Positions 51,424-62,172 of a stretch of DNA of 64,000 nt are shown here, in pieces. Both the position numbers and the translations under genes were made by a program. The DNA is from Micromonospora sp. Llam0 (GTDB lineage: Bacteria > Actinomycetota > Actinomycetes > Mycobacteriales > Micromonosporaceae). Each line of letters opens with the position of its first letter. Within the stretch, counting starts at the first letter, position 1. The DNA is taken from NCBI RefSeq assembly GCF_003751085.1, contig NZ_RJJY01000001.1:930001-994000 (forward strand), given 5' to 3'. The notes below the pieces were generated by a model. It was not told where the DNA came from, ran no database searches, and was given only the letters and a program-made list of their open reading frames with translations.

Positions 51424-52878
51424 TCAGAGACCGATCCGGCCGGTGCCGGCACCGTTGGTGACGACGGACTTGACCTGGCTCGCGGTGGTCAGCGTGTAGC
51501 CGTACGGGATGCCGGACGTGCTGCCTGCCGACTGCGGGCTGCCGGAGTTGACGAAGTGGTTGTTGCGTTGCACGAGGTCGCCGGGGTCCGAGGCGGCGTA
51601 ACCGACCAGGGTCGGATCGTCGACGTTTTCGAAGTAGTTGCCTTCAACGAGGACGCCGGCATCCATGGTGGAGGCGACACCGTACTCGTTGTTGTAGTAG
51701 TAGTTGTTGAACACGTGGACGGGGTTGCCGAACCGGACCCGCGGATGACGGGTGCCGGAGCCGTCGAACCAGTTGTGGTGGTAGGTGACGCGCAGGTGGC
51801 CGACGTCCTGGCCGGCGTTGTTGTCGGAGTGGCCGAGGAGCATGGACTTGTCGTGGCCGAAGACGCGGTTCCAGGAGACGGTGATGTAGTCGGAGCCGCG
51901 TTTGATGTCGACGGCGCCGTCGTAGCCGTTGGTGAAGTTGTTGTGGTCGATCCAGATGTTGGTGGCGGATTCCTGGACGTTGATGGCGTCGTCGTTCCAG
52001 TTGCGGAAGTTGATGTTGCGGATGATGACATTGCGGTCGCCGTTGATGTTGAGGCCGCAGCCGGAGATGGTGGCGGAGTTGCCGGCGCCGAGGATGGTCT
52101 TGTTGGAGCGGACGCGGAGCATGCCGGAGCAGTTGATGGTGCCGGAGACGCGGATGACGGCGGCGGTGGAGGAGCCGACGGCGGATTCGAGGGCGGCGGC
52201 GGTGGTGACGGTGGTGGCGCCGGCGTTGCCGCCGCCGGTGGTGCCGCCGTTGTGGGTGGCCCAGCCGACCATGCCGGTCGGGGTCGGACCCGGCGGTGGG
52301 GTCGGGCCGGGGTTACCGCCGCCGACGGTGTGCAGCTGCCACTGCTGGTTCCAGCCGTTCAGGTCGCTGTATCCGGCGAGGTAGCCGCCGTCGGCGGTGG
52401 ACCACTCCCAGACGTCGATCACCTTGTTGCTGTGCCGGTTGACGAACCGGACGTATCCGCTGTCGGAGTCGGCGAGGCGGAAGTGCTGGCGGGTGGTGCC
52501 GTTGTCGGAGTTCTGCACCAGCCGGGTGCCGTCGTTGGCGTCGGGTAGTTCGAGGTACTTGCCGCTGTGCACGGAGCGGATCTTGTAGTAGCCGCTGCCG
52601 GCGTCGACGAAGCGCCACTGCTGGACGGCCTGGTCGTTGCGGGTCCATTGGCGGATCTCGGCGCCGTCGTTGGTGGCCCAGTTGTAGACGTCCATCGCCT
52701 TGTTGCTGTGCCGGTTTACGAAGACGTAGGTGGTGTTGGTGTCGACGGTGGCGGCCGACGCGGTGGTGACGCCGATCGCGCCGATGGCGGCCGCGGTGAT
52801 CGCGGCGGTGGCGCCGGCGACGATCGCCATCCGTCGGCGTTGGCGGGTGCCGCCGGGGGCGGCGGTGCTTCTGGTCAT
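51424..52878 (-). CDS. Secreted PL1 pectate lyase with N-terminal ricin-B domain
   Basis: 484 residues. A signal peptide with RRRMAIVAGATAAITAAAIG ends at ASA (residue 42). Residues 45-185 are a CBM13/ricin-B trefoil (FVNRHSNKAMDVYNW, QQWRFVDAGSGYYKI, then QQWQLH). A Pro/Gly linker leads to the parallel beta-helix (from about 200) with the PL1 motifs IDHNNFTNGYDGAVDIKRGS (calcium-binding Asp residues), TYHHNWFDGSGTRHPRVRFG (with the catalytic Arg in RHPRVR) and VFNNYYYNN. It cuts polygalacturonate outside the cell. The operator at 52929 and a promoter (TTGACT-17-TACCCT on the minus strand) lie upstream. Confidence 0.93.
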   Translation of the reverse strand: MTRSTAAPGGTRQRRRMAIVAGATAAITAAAIGAIGVTTASAATVDTNTTYVFVNRHSNKAMDVYNWATNDGAEIRQWTRNDQAVQQWRFVDAGSGYYKIRSVHSGKYLELPDANDGTRLVQNSDNGTTRQHFRLADSDSGYVRFVNRHSNKVIDVWEWSTADGGYLAGYSDLNGWNQQWQLHTVGGGNPGPTPPPGPTPTGMVGWATHNGGTTGGGNAGATTVTTAAALESAVGSSTAAVIRVSGTINCSGMLRVRSNKTILGAGNSATISGCGLNINGDRNVIIRNINFRNWNDDAINVQESATNIWIDHNNFTNGYDGAVDIKRGSDYITVSWNRVFGHDKSMLLGHSDNNAGQDVGHLRVTYHHNWFDGSGTRHPRVRFGNPVHVFNNYYYNNEYGVASTMDAGVLVEGNYFENVDDPTLVGYAASDPGDLVQRNNHFVNSGSPQSAGSTSGIPYGYTLTTASQVKSVVTNGAGTGRIGL

Positions 52879-52928
52879 CTGGTGCGATACCTCCGGGGAC
52901 GGACCACGGCCGGTCTGCCGTGGCAGGA

Positions 52929-52974
52929 GAAAGCGCTTTCCTCGGAGGGTATTGACATGAGACGATCAAGTCAA
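52929..52974 (-). promoter_or_regulatory. Promoter and LacI-type operator of the pectate lyase gene
   Basis: On the minus strand TTGACT (52969-52974) and TACCCT (52946-52951) are 17 bases apart. Just downstream lies the perfect palindrome GAAAGCGCTTTC (52929-52940). Its arms differ from the TGTTA type at 3907 and 12667, so a different LacI-family member is likely. Confidence 0.65.
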
Positions 52975-53121
52975 CACGCTGACCGGCCGGAACTCGGTAT
53001 CCGCGCGGGCCGCAGCGATGCCGTCGCCGGGCACCCTGCCGGGTGATTTCCGGCGCAACCACCCGCACCCCGCCGGCCGGGCCGGGAAGCTCGCTGAGTA
53101 GCGGACGACGGAGGTGGCGGA

Positions 53122-53499
53122 TTGTCAGCGACCACGGAGGCCTTCTTCGCCGGTCTCGACGCAGGCGCTCCCCGGCTGCCGCCGACGATCGACGGCACGC
53201 TGCGGTTCGACGTGCGCTACCGCGACCACACCGAGCAGTGGCTGCTGCGCTTCGCGGCCGGCGGCAGAGTACAGGCCGAACAGTCCGGTGCCGACGCGGA
53301 CTGCGTCGCCGTCATCGACGGCCCACTGTTCGAGCGGCTGCTGCGCGGCGAGGAACGACTCACTGCGACGTTCGTCCGGTACGCGTTCACCATCGAGGGC
53401 GACTTCACCATGGTGCCCGCCTTCGAGTGGCTGCTGCCCGACATGGTCGGTGCCCGTGACCCCCGGCAGTTGGCGCAGGGCTGGGGGAGAGCACGGTGA
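53122..53499 (+). CDS. SCP2-like sterol-carrier-fold protein
   Basis: 125 residues from TTG 53122 with GGAGG 8 bases upstream. TIDGTLRFDVRYRDHTEQWL, then ADCVAVIDGPLFERLLRGEE and FTIEGDFTMVPAFEWLLPDM follow the SCP2 pattern of a hydrophobic-ligand-binding domain. It is coupled by GTGA to the debranching-type enzyme. The lipid ligand, if any, is unknown. Confidence 0.75.
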   Translation: MSATTEAFFAGLDAGAPRLPPTIDGTLRFDVRYRDHTEQWLLRFAAGGRVQAEQSGADADCVAVIDGPLFERLLRGEERLTATFVRYAFTIEGDFTMVPAFEWLLPDMVGARDPRQLAQGWGRAR

Positions 53500-55529
53500 G
53501 AAATCTGAGCTACACCAGCATCCTCGACGGCATCATGTTCATGATCAGCGACGGTCGAGGGGACATCCTGCCGTCGGATGAACTGCCGACCGGACTCTTC
53601 GCGTTCGACACGCGGGTGCTCTCCACCTGGGACCTCACCGTCAACGGCGAGCGGCTCACCGCGCTGTCGGTCGACGACCTGCAGTACTTCGAGTCGCGGT
53701 ACTTCCTGGTGCCCGGCGAGCCGACCCACTACGTGGACGCGAACCTCTCGGTGATCCGGCAGCGGTCGGTCGGCGGCGGCCTGTTCCTGGAGCAGCTCAC
53801 CGTCCTCAACCACCAGGAAGTGCCGGTTGACCTGAGGATCCGCCTCGACATCGGCACCGACTTCGCGGACATCACCGAAGTCGCCGACGTACGGAAGAAG
53901 GGCAAGATCTCGGCTGCCGTCGAGGAAGGCACGCTACGCCTGCACTACCAGCGGGACAACCAGCGACGTGAAGTGGTCGTCTCCAGCAGCGCCGACGCCG
54001 CCGTCGACGACCACGGCATGACCTTCGACATCCGGGTCGGGCCGCACGACGCCTGGAACACCACATTCCAGGTGGTGCTCTGGAGCCGGGGAGCCGAAGG
54101 ACGGGACATCCGGGAAGCGGTGCCGGCCTACGACACCCCCGCAAAGGTGGAGATGGGCAAGGCACTCGACGAATGGCTGGCCGCCGCGCCCACCCTCACC
54201 TGCGACTCGGCAAGTCTCGACCAGGCGTACCGCCGCAGCCTCACCGACCTGGCGGCGCTGCGTTACCGAGGCAACACCCGCGGCGAGATGACCTTCGCCG
54301 CCGGGCTGCCCTGGCTGATGGGACTGTTCGGCCGGGACGCGCTCATCACCTGTCTGCAGGCACTGCCGTTCGCTCCGCAGCTCACCCCCGGTGTGCTGCA
54401 TACCCTCGCCGACGCGCAGGGCAGCCGGCTCGACGACTTCGCCGAGGAGGAGCCGGGCAAGATCATGCAGGAGTTCCGGTACGGCGAGCGCGCCGGCTAC
54501 GAGGAGATCGCCGCGTGCCCCTACTTCGGTGGCGCCGACACCACCCCGCTGTTCATCATCGTGCTCGACGAGTACGAACGGTGGACCGGCGACGCGGACC
54601 TGGTCCGGGAGCTCGAGTTCCACGCCCGACTCGCCCTGGACTGGATTGATGCGTACGGCAACATCATGGGCGACGGCTACATCTGGTACGCCTGCCGCAA
54701 CGAGCGCCTCGGGGTGCAGAACCAGGGGTGGAAGGACTCCGCCGACGCCATCTCCTACCGCGACGGTCGGCTGCCGGTCGGCCCCCGCGCGACCTGCGAA
54801 CTTCAGGGCTACGCGTACGACGCGAAACGGCGCGGCGCCCGGCTGGCCCGCGACATCTGGGGCGACGCGGCGTACGCCGACCGGCTGGAACGCGAGGCGG
54901 CTGAGCTCAAACGGCGGTTCAACCAGGAGTTCTGGATCCCCGACGGCAGGTACTACGCGCTCGGCATGGACGCCGACGGCAACCTGATCGACGCCTACGC
55001 CTCGAACATGGGGCATCTGCTGTGGAGCGGCATCGCCGACCCGGACAAGGCCCGGCACGTCGTCGGCCACCTGATGAGCCGCCGGTTGTTCTCCGGCTGG
55101 GGCATCCGCACCCTCGCCGAAGGCGACGGACGGTACAGCCCGGTCGGCTACCACAACGGCACGATCTGGCCGTTCGACAACTCGCTGATCGCCTGCGGGA
55201 TGCGTCGCTACGGCTTCGACGAGGAGGCGGCCAAGGTCGCCGGCGCGATGATCGAGGCCGCGCAGTTCTTCGACGGCCGGCTGCCCGGCGCGTTCACCGG
55301 ATACGACCGGGCGTTGACCAAGTACCCGGTGCAGTTCCCGGCCGCCTGCAGCCCGCACTCCTGGTCGGCCGGGGCGGTGCTGATGTTCCTGCGCTCCATG
55401 CTCGGCCTGGACCCCAAGGGAGAACACCTGATCGTCCGCCCGCACCTGCCGCGGGACATCGGCCGGATCGAGCTGCTGGACATTCCCGGTCGCTGGGGTG
55501 TGGTCGACGCGTTCGGCCGCGGGCACTGA
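53496..55529 (+). CDS. Glycogen-debranching-type (amylo-alpha-1,6-glucosidase-like) enzyme
   Basis: 677 residues. The N-terminal GDE_N-type beta domain (residues 10-215, DELPTGLFAFDTRVLSTWDL) is followed by an (alpha/alpha)6 barrel. Barrel motifs: AGLPWLMGLFGRDALITCLQ, WKDSADAI with acidic catalytic candidates, and WPFDNSLIACGMRRYGFDEE. It probably trims alpha-glucan branches or related oligosaccharides in the cytoplasm; no signal peptide is present. Such proteins are often annotated as amylo-alpha-1,6-glucosidase without experimental proof. Confidence 0.88.
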   Translation: MRNLSYTSILDGIMFMISDGRGDILPSDELPTGLFAFDTRVLSTWDLTVNGERLTALSVDDLQYFESRYFLVPGEPTHYVDANLSVIRQRSVGGGLFLEQLTVLNHQEVPVDLRIRLDIGTDFADITEVADVRKKGKISAAVEEGTLRLHYQRDNQRREVVVSSSADAAVDDHGMTFDIRVGPHDAWNTTFQVVLWSRGAEGRDIREAVPAYDTPAKVEMGKALDEWLAAAPTLTCDSASLDQAYRRSLTDLAALRYRGNTRGEMTFAAGLPWLMGLFGRDALITCLQALPFAPQLTPGVLHTLADAQGSRLDDFAEEEPGKIMQEFRYGERAGYEEIAACPYFGGADTTPLFIIVLDEYERWTGDADLVRELEFHARLALDWIDAYGNIMGDGYIWYACRNERLGVQNQGWKDSADAISYRDGRLPVGPRATCELQGYAYDAKRRGARLARDIWGDAAYADRLEREAAELKRRFNQEFWIPDGRYYALGMDADGNLIDAYASNMGHLLWSGIADPDKARHVVGHLMSRRLFSGWGIRTLAEGDGRYSPVGYHNGTIWPFDNSLIACGMRRYGFDEEAAKVAGAMIEAAQFFDGRLPGAFTGYDRALTKYPVQFPAACSPHSWSAGAVLMFLRSMLGLDPKGEHLIVRPHLPRDIGRIELLDIPGRWGVVDAFGRGH

Positions 55530-55659
55530 CCGGCGCGGGCACCGACCCGTCTGGCACGCACGGTCGCCGGCGACGGGGCGGGGGAGTAGCCGGACCGGCG
55601 ACCGGGTACCACGAAGTAACGACCTGCCCGAGCCCGTACGACCAAGGGAAGGACCAACG

Positions 55660-56764
55660 GTGACTTCGACCACGCCCCGTACCACCCTCGTCGACCTGGC
55701 CGCCGCCCCCGGCCCGTTCGTGTCGCTCTACCTGGACACCAGCGGTCGGGCCCCGGACACCGCCGAGCAGGTCCAGCTGCGCTGGCGGGCGGCGCGTCGG
55801 CGGTTGGCCGAGGCTGGCGCGCCCGACCACCTGCTTGACGTGATCGGCGGGCTGACCGGGCGGGCCTATCCCGACGGCGACACCCTGGTGGTGATCGCCG
55901 ACGCCGACCAGGTACGGCTGGTACGCCAGCTGCCGGAACCACCGGAGCGGGAGATCGCCAGCTACGGTCCGGTCGCGCATCTGCTACCGCTGCTGCGTTG
56001 GGAGCAGCGGCAGCTTCCCGTGCTGGTGGTGGCGACCGACCGGGTCGGTGCCGAGATCGTCGCCCTGCAGCCGGACGGTGTGGAGGTGACCGAGACGGTC
56101 GCCGGAGAGACGTTGCACATCACCCGGTCCCATCCGGGTGGCTGGTCCCAGCGGCGGTACCAGCAGCGGGCCGAGGACCGCTGGGAGGCCAACGCGACGC
56201 TGGTGGCCGAGCGGCTCGCCGAACTGGTCGACGAGGTCCGCCCCTGGGCGGTCGTGGTCACCGGGGACGTCCGGGCGGTGCAGTTCCTGCGGGACAAGGC
56301 ACCGACCCGGGTCGCCGAGCTGCTGCACGAGGTGCAGGGCGCCTACGACACCACCGACGCCGCGGTCGAACAGGCCGTCGACGTGGTGGAAGGCATCGCC
56401 GACGCCGACGTGGCCGCCGCCGTGGCGGCGTACCGGCGGGAGATCGGCCAGGCCGACCGGGCCGCCGGCGGGGCGTCGGACACGCTCGCGACGCTGGCCC
56501 GCCGCCAGGTCGACACCCTGCTGCTGGTCGACGGCCCGCAGGTGACGGCCCGTTCGGCGTACGCCGGACCCGCAGCCCGACCAGGTCGGTGCCACGGCCG
56601 GCGCGCTGGCCGTCTTCGGAGTGACGGACCCCGTCGAGGTGCCGCTGGGTGACGCCGCCGTGCGGGCCGCCCTGGCCGGCGGCGCCCGGCTGGTGGTGGT
56701 GCCGGACAAGCTCGCAGACCAGGTGTCCGACGGCATCGGCGCGATCCTGCGTTACACCGTCTGA
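55660..56764 (+). pseudogene. Rv2629/Balon-type (baeRF) ribosome-associated protein, frameshifted near its end
   Basis: From GTG 55660 (GGGAAGGA upstream) the frame encodes an eRF1-like protein of about 300 residues: PFVSLYLDTSGRAPDTAEQV, LLPLLRWEQRQLPVLVVATD, GGWSQRRYQQRAEDRWEANA. This corresponds to the mycobacterial Rv2629 family, relatives of the Balon hibernation factor that occupies the ribosomal A site. At about 56566 an extra G shifts the frame. The +1 frame then continues the family C-terminus (GALAVFGVTDPVEVPLGDAA, then LVVVPDKLADQVSDGIGAIL) to the stop at 56764. This is either a real mutation or a sequencing error. It heads the dormancy-type cluster. Confidence 0.8.
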
Positions 56765-56802
56765 CAGGCGGCCGGGCCGTCCGACCCGGCGGGCGGGCCG
56801 GG

Positions 56803-57678
56803 TCAGCGGTGCGAGTGCGGGCGGGCCACCAGCACCGGGCAGTGCGCGTGGTGCACCAGTGTCTGGCTGACCGAGCCGAGTAGCAGCCCGGTGAAGCCAC
56901 CCCGGCCGCGGGAACCGACCACCACCAGACCGGCCTTGCGGCTCGCCTCGACCATCACCGCGTCCGCCTCGACCCCTTCCAACGGCCGCTGCTCGATGGG
57001 CAGGTCCGGATGGCGCCGACGGACCGCGGTGACCGCGGCGTCGAGCAGTTCGCTGGCCTCCCGGCGGGCACCGTCGGCCGGTGCCGCGACCTCGGTGCTG
57101 TCCCGCATCGGACTCGGCCACCACACGTGGAGTACGGCCAGCCCGACCCGGCGCGCAGCGGCCTCGTCGGCCGCCGCGTGCAGGGCCTGCTCCGCGTGCG
57201 CCGACCCGTCGACGCCGACCAGCACCGGGCCGTCCGCCTCGACCGGCGCGTCCGGTGGGCGGACCACCAGTACCGGGCAGTGCGCGTGCCCGGCCACCTG
57301 TGAGCTGACCGAGCCGAGCAGCAGCCCGGTGAAGCCGCCGAGGCCCCGACTGCCGACCACGACGAGCTCCGCGTGCCGGGACTCCTCGATCAACGTCGGT
57401 GCCCCGCCGGCCGCCACCTGCCGGGTCTGTACCGTGATCCCGGGTCGCTCGGCACGCAGTTGCGCGGCGGTCTCGGCGAGCATCCGCTCACCTTCCTCGT
57501 TCGGCCCGGGCAGTTCGCCGTCGTACGGATTGATCGGGATCCCGTACCCGAAGGCGTGCAGATAGCCGTGGACCAGCACCAACGGCGCACCGTGCCGGAC
57601 TGCGGCCTCGGCGGCGTGCCGGGCGGCGCACAGGCTGGCCGGTGATCCGTCCACCCCTGCGACGATCGGGTCACTCAT
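56803..57678 (-). CDS. Tandem universal stress protein (UspA domains x2)
   Basis: 291 residues with two Usp domains: residues 1-145 (IVAGVDGSPASLCAARHAAE ... GSRGLGGFTGLLLGSVSSQV) and 150-290 (VLVGVDGSAHAEQALHAAAD ... GSRGRGGFTGLLLGSVSQTL). Each has the G-x2-G-x9-G(S/T) ATP-binding motif. Tandem Usp proteins of this length belong to the DosR regulon in mycobacteria. The ATG overlaps the nitroreductase stop (ATGA). Confidence 0.93.
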   Translation of the reverse strand: MSDPIVAGVDGSPASLCAARHAAEAAVRHGAPLVLVHGYLHAFGYGIPINPYDGELPGPNEEGERMLAETAAQLRAERPGITVQTRQVAAGGAPTLIEESRHAELVVVGSRGLGGFTGLLLGSVSSQVAGHAHCPVLVVRPPDAPVEADGPVLVGVDGSAHAEQALHAAADEAAARRVGLAVLHVWWPSPMRDSTEVAAPADGARREASELLDAAVTAVRRRHPDLPIEQRPLEGVEADAVMVEASRKAGLVVVGSRGRGGFTGLLLGSVSQTLVHHAHCPVLVARPHSHR

Positions 57679-58652
57679 CGTTCCTCCAGGACCGTGTCGA
57701 TCACGTCGGCCGGATCCCGACGTGGCGTCGGTCGGCCGGGCTGACCGTATCCGATCCTGATGACCATTTGTGGTGTTCCGAACCGGCCGAGCGCCAGCCG
57801 GAGCTGCTCGCGGGCCTGAGCGACCTCGATCGGCTGGGACAGCATCGACGCCGCCAGGCCGGCGTCGGTGGCCGTCAACAGTACCCGCTGCAGCGCCTGC
57901 CCGGCGGTCAGCTGGTCGCTCGGCGTGTTGCCGGTCGCGCCGAGCACCGCCACCAGCGGTTCGGACTCGAAGTCGCGTCCCGGTGCGCGGCGGCTACTGC
58001 CGAACGGTCGTCGGGGAAGCAGGTCGTGCGGCTCCGCGACCGGTCCACCGGCGGCCGCCGGCACCCCGTCCGGTGCCGGGAAGTGCCGGGTCCAGCGCGC
58101 GACTTCCGCCCGGTACCCGGGATCCCGGTCGAGCACCCGGTTGGCGCTGGTGGCGATCTCCGCGACGGCGGTGACGGCGGTTGAGCCGACCACCAGCTCC
58201 AGCCAGCCGCCCTCGGCTCTGGCCGCCTCGATCAGCCGCCGCCGCACCGGCGGCGGCACCGGGTCCGGCCGCAACGGCAGCCGGTTGCTGTGCCGGCGTG
58301 GCACCGCGGCGTACAGCTGGGACTCGGCCGGCGTGGCCGGCCGCGGCGGTCCGGGCACCAGCCGGGCCAGCAGCCACGGGTCGGCCGGCTCGGGGCGGAG
58401 CCGGACCTCGGCCGGTGCGCCGGTGGTGGCCAGGGCGAGCCGCAGGTTGAACAGGGCGGCGCCGCAGCCGAGCCGGGCGGCCCAGCCGGTCGGATCGCAG
58501 GCGGTGAGCAGCCGGTCCGGGTCGAGGCGGAGCTCGATCGCGCCGCCGACCAGCCGGAACCGCCACGGCTGGCTGTTGTGCAGCGATGGGGCGCGGACCG
58601 CCGCGGTCACCGCGGTACGCAGCTGGGCCATGGTGAACGTGGTGGTCAGCAT
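57675..58652 (-). CDS. Acg-type nitroreductase family protein
   Basis: 325 residues; a split nitroreductase fold of the Acg/Rv2032/Rv3131 group, which binds FMN but often lacks clear reductase activity. The N-terminal AVRAPSLHNSQPWRFRLVGG, the central RRHSNRLPLRPDPVPP and the C-terminal FGTPQMVIRIGYGQ are the usual signatures. It is the first gene of an operon with the Usp gene, facing the DevR gene, with a DosR-box-like site between. Confidence 0.9.
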   Translation of the reverse strand: MLTTTFTMAQLRTAVTAAVRAPSLHNSQPWRFRLVGGAIELRLDPDRLLTACDPTGWAARLGCGAALFNLRLALATTGAPAEVRLRPEPADPWLLARLVPGPPRPATPAESQLYAAVPRRHSNRLPLRPDPVPPPVRRRLIEAARAEGGWLELVVGSTAVTAVAEIATSANRVLDRDPGYRAEVARWTRHFPAPDGVPAAAGGPVAEPHDLLPRRPFGSSRRAPGRDFESEPLVAVLGATGNTPSDQLTAGQALQRVLLTATDAGLAASMLSQPIEVAQAREQLRLALGRFGTPQMVIRIGYGQPGRPTPRRDPADVIDTVLEER

Positions 58653-58761
58653 GACTACACGGTGCCCGGTCCGGGCCGGCACCGGCAGGGTCGTACGTCC
58701 CGGATTCCTCCGGGCCACCGGGCCCGCTCGCCCCACCGGGCCCCGACTGGCCCCGGCGCGC

Positions 58762-58775
58762 GGGACTTTGGTCCC
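58762..58775. promoter_or_regulatory. DosR/DevR-box-like palindrome
   Basis: GGGACTTTGGTCCC closely resembles the core of the mycobacterial DosR box (GGGACTWWAGTCCC form). It lies in the 159-bp spacer between the nitroreductase and devR genes and could serve both directions, including autoregulation. Confidence 0.7.
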
Positions 58776-58811
58776 TGGTCGCAACACCCCGCGACAGGGT
58801 AGAAACAGGGG

Positions 58812-59450
58812 ATGATCCGCGTCTTCCTGCTCGACGACCATGAGGTCGTCCGCCGTGGCCTCGCCGACCTGCTGCAGAGCAGCGGTGACATCGAGGTGAT
58901 CGGCGAGTCCGGGTCCGCGCAGGAGGCGGCCCGGCGCATCCCGGCGCTGCGCCCGGACGTGGCGATCCTCGACGCCCGACTGCCGGACGGCAACGGCATC
59001 GACGTCTGCCGGGATGTGCGGGCCGTCGACTCGTCCATCAACGGGCTCATCCTCACCTCGTACGAGGACGACGAAGCGCTCTTCGCCGCGATCATGGCCG
59101 GTGCCGCCGGCTACGTGCTCAAGCAGATCCGGGGCACCGATCTGGTGGACGCGGTGCGCCGGGTCGCGGCCGGCCAGTCGCTGCTCGACCCGGCGGTGAC
59201 TCGCCGGGTGCTGGAGCGGATCCGCAGCGGGGTCGAGGAGCCGCACGAGCTGAAGTCGCTCACCGAGCAGGAACGCCGGATCCTGGAGTACGTCGCCGAA
59301 GGGCTGACCAACCGGGAGATCGCCGGCAAGATGTTCCTTGCCGAGAAGACCGTGAAGAACTACGTCTCCAGCCTGCTCGCCAAGCTCGGCCTGGAACGGC
59401 GGACCCAGGCGGCGGTGCTCGCCACCCGGCTGCTCGGCCCGCGTCACTGA
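58812..59450 (+). CDS. devR: DevR/DosR-like response regulator
   Basis: 212 residues. The receiver has Asp8/Asp9 (VFLLDDHEVVRRGLADLL), phospho-acceptor Asp54 (VAILDARLPDGNG) at the same number as in mycobacterial DosR, Thr82 in ILTSYEDDEA, and Lys104 in YVLKQIRG. The LuxR-type HTH (LTEQERRILEYVAEGLTNRE, then IAGKMFLAEKTVKNYVSSLL, AKLGLERRTQAAV) is almost the same as DosR. It would switch on hypoxia or dormancy genes through DosR-box sites. Unlike the mycobacterial pair, its kinase gene is convergent, not downstream in the same operon. Confidence 0.92.
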   Translation: MIRVFLLDDHEVVRRGLADLLQSSGDIEVIGESGSAQEAARRIPALRPDVAILDARLPDGNGIDVCRDVRAVDSSINGLILTSYEDDEALFAAIMAGAAGYVLKQIRGTDLVDAVRRVAAGQSLLDPAVTRRVLERIRSGVEEPHELKSLTEQERRILEYVAEGLTNREIAGKMFLAEKTVKNYVSSLLAKLGLERRTQAAVLATRLLGPRH

Positions 59451-59457
59451 CACCGAC

Positions 59458-61278
<1,821 letters not shown>

Positions 61279-61293
61279 TCAGACCGGCTCCGC

Positions 61294-62172
61294 TCAGTGC
61301 CGGGGCGGCCTGATCACGACCAGCGGACACTGGCTGCGGTACAGCAGGGCGTTGCTCACCGAGCCGAGCAGCAGCCCGGTGAAGCCACCCCGCCCGCGGG
61401 CACCGACCACCAGCAGCTGACCCCGGGCCGACTCCTCGGTCAGCACCTTGGTCGCCCGACCCTGGACCGACAGCTGCCGTACGGTCAGGTCGGGATGCCG
61501 CTCGCGGACCCCGGCCACCGACTCGGCGAGCACTGCCTCCTCCTCCGCCCGCAGCGCCGCCGCATCGTAGACCAGCGGCTGCATGTCGCCCGGGCCGATC
61601 GACGGCGGATGGGTCCAGGTGTGGACCGCGAGCAGCTCCGTACCGCGCAGGTCGGCCGCCTCGGCGGCGAACTCGACGGCCTGTGCGGACAGTTCGGAGC
61701 CGTCCACCCCGACGATCACCGGACCGCTGCGGTCGCAGTCGCCCCGGGCCACCAGCACCGGGCCGTCGGCGTGGGTCGCCACCTGGGAGGCGACCGAGCC
61801 GATCAGCGCACCGGAGATCGGTCCGAACCCGTGGTCGCCGAGGACGACCAGCGCGGCGGAGCGGGCCTCGGCGAGCAGGACCACGGTGGCGGCCCCGTCG
61901 ACCACCTGGGTGGCGATCTCGATCTGCGGCGCTTCGTCGGCGGCCGCCCGGGCCGCCTCGTCGACGATCTCCCGGGTGTACCGTTCGACCTCGCCCTCCG
62001 GCGGCACCGCTGGTGCCAACGCCATCGGTGCCTGCAACGCCGGCCAGACGAAGGCGTGCACGATCCGCAGCGGGCGCCGTCGCATCTCGGCCTCCCGGGC
62101 GGCCAGCCGGGCGGCCTGCACCGCGGCCGCCGAACCGTCGACACCGACCAGTACGGGTCCCTCGGGATTCAT
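61294..62172 (-). CDS. Tandem universal stress protein, second copy
   Basis: 292 residues with two Usp domains: VLVGVDGSAAAVQAARLAAR opens the first, VIVGVDGSELSAQAVEFAAE the second. The ATP-binding motif is clear in the C-terminal domain (GARGRGGFTGLLLGSVSNAL) and altered in the N-terminal one (GDHGFGPISGALIGSVASQV). The ATG overlaps the upstream nitroreductase stop (ATGA), repeating the layout of the pair at 56803-58652. Confidence 0.93.
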   Translation of the reverse strand: MNPEGPVLVGVDGSAAAVQAARLAAREAEMRRRPLRIVHAFVWPALQAPMALAPAVPPEGEVERYTREIVDEAARAAADEAPQIEIATQVVDGAATVVLLAEARSAALVVLGDHGFGPISGALIGSVASQVATHADGPVLVARGDCDRSGPVIVGVDGSELSAQAVEFAAEAADLRGTELLAVHTWTHPPSIGPGDMQPLVYDAAALRAEEEAVLAESVAGVRERHPDLTVRQLSVQGRATKVLTEESARGQLLVVGARGRGGFTGLLLGSVSNALLYRSQCPLVVIRPPRH

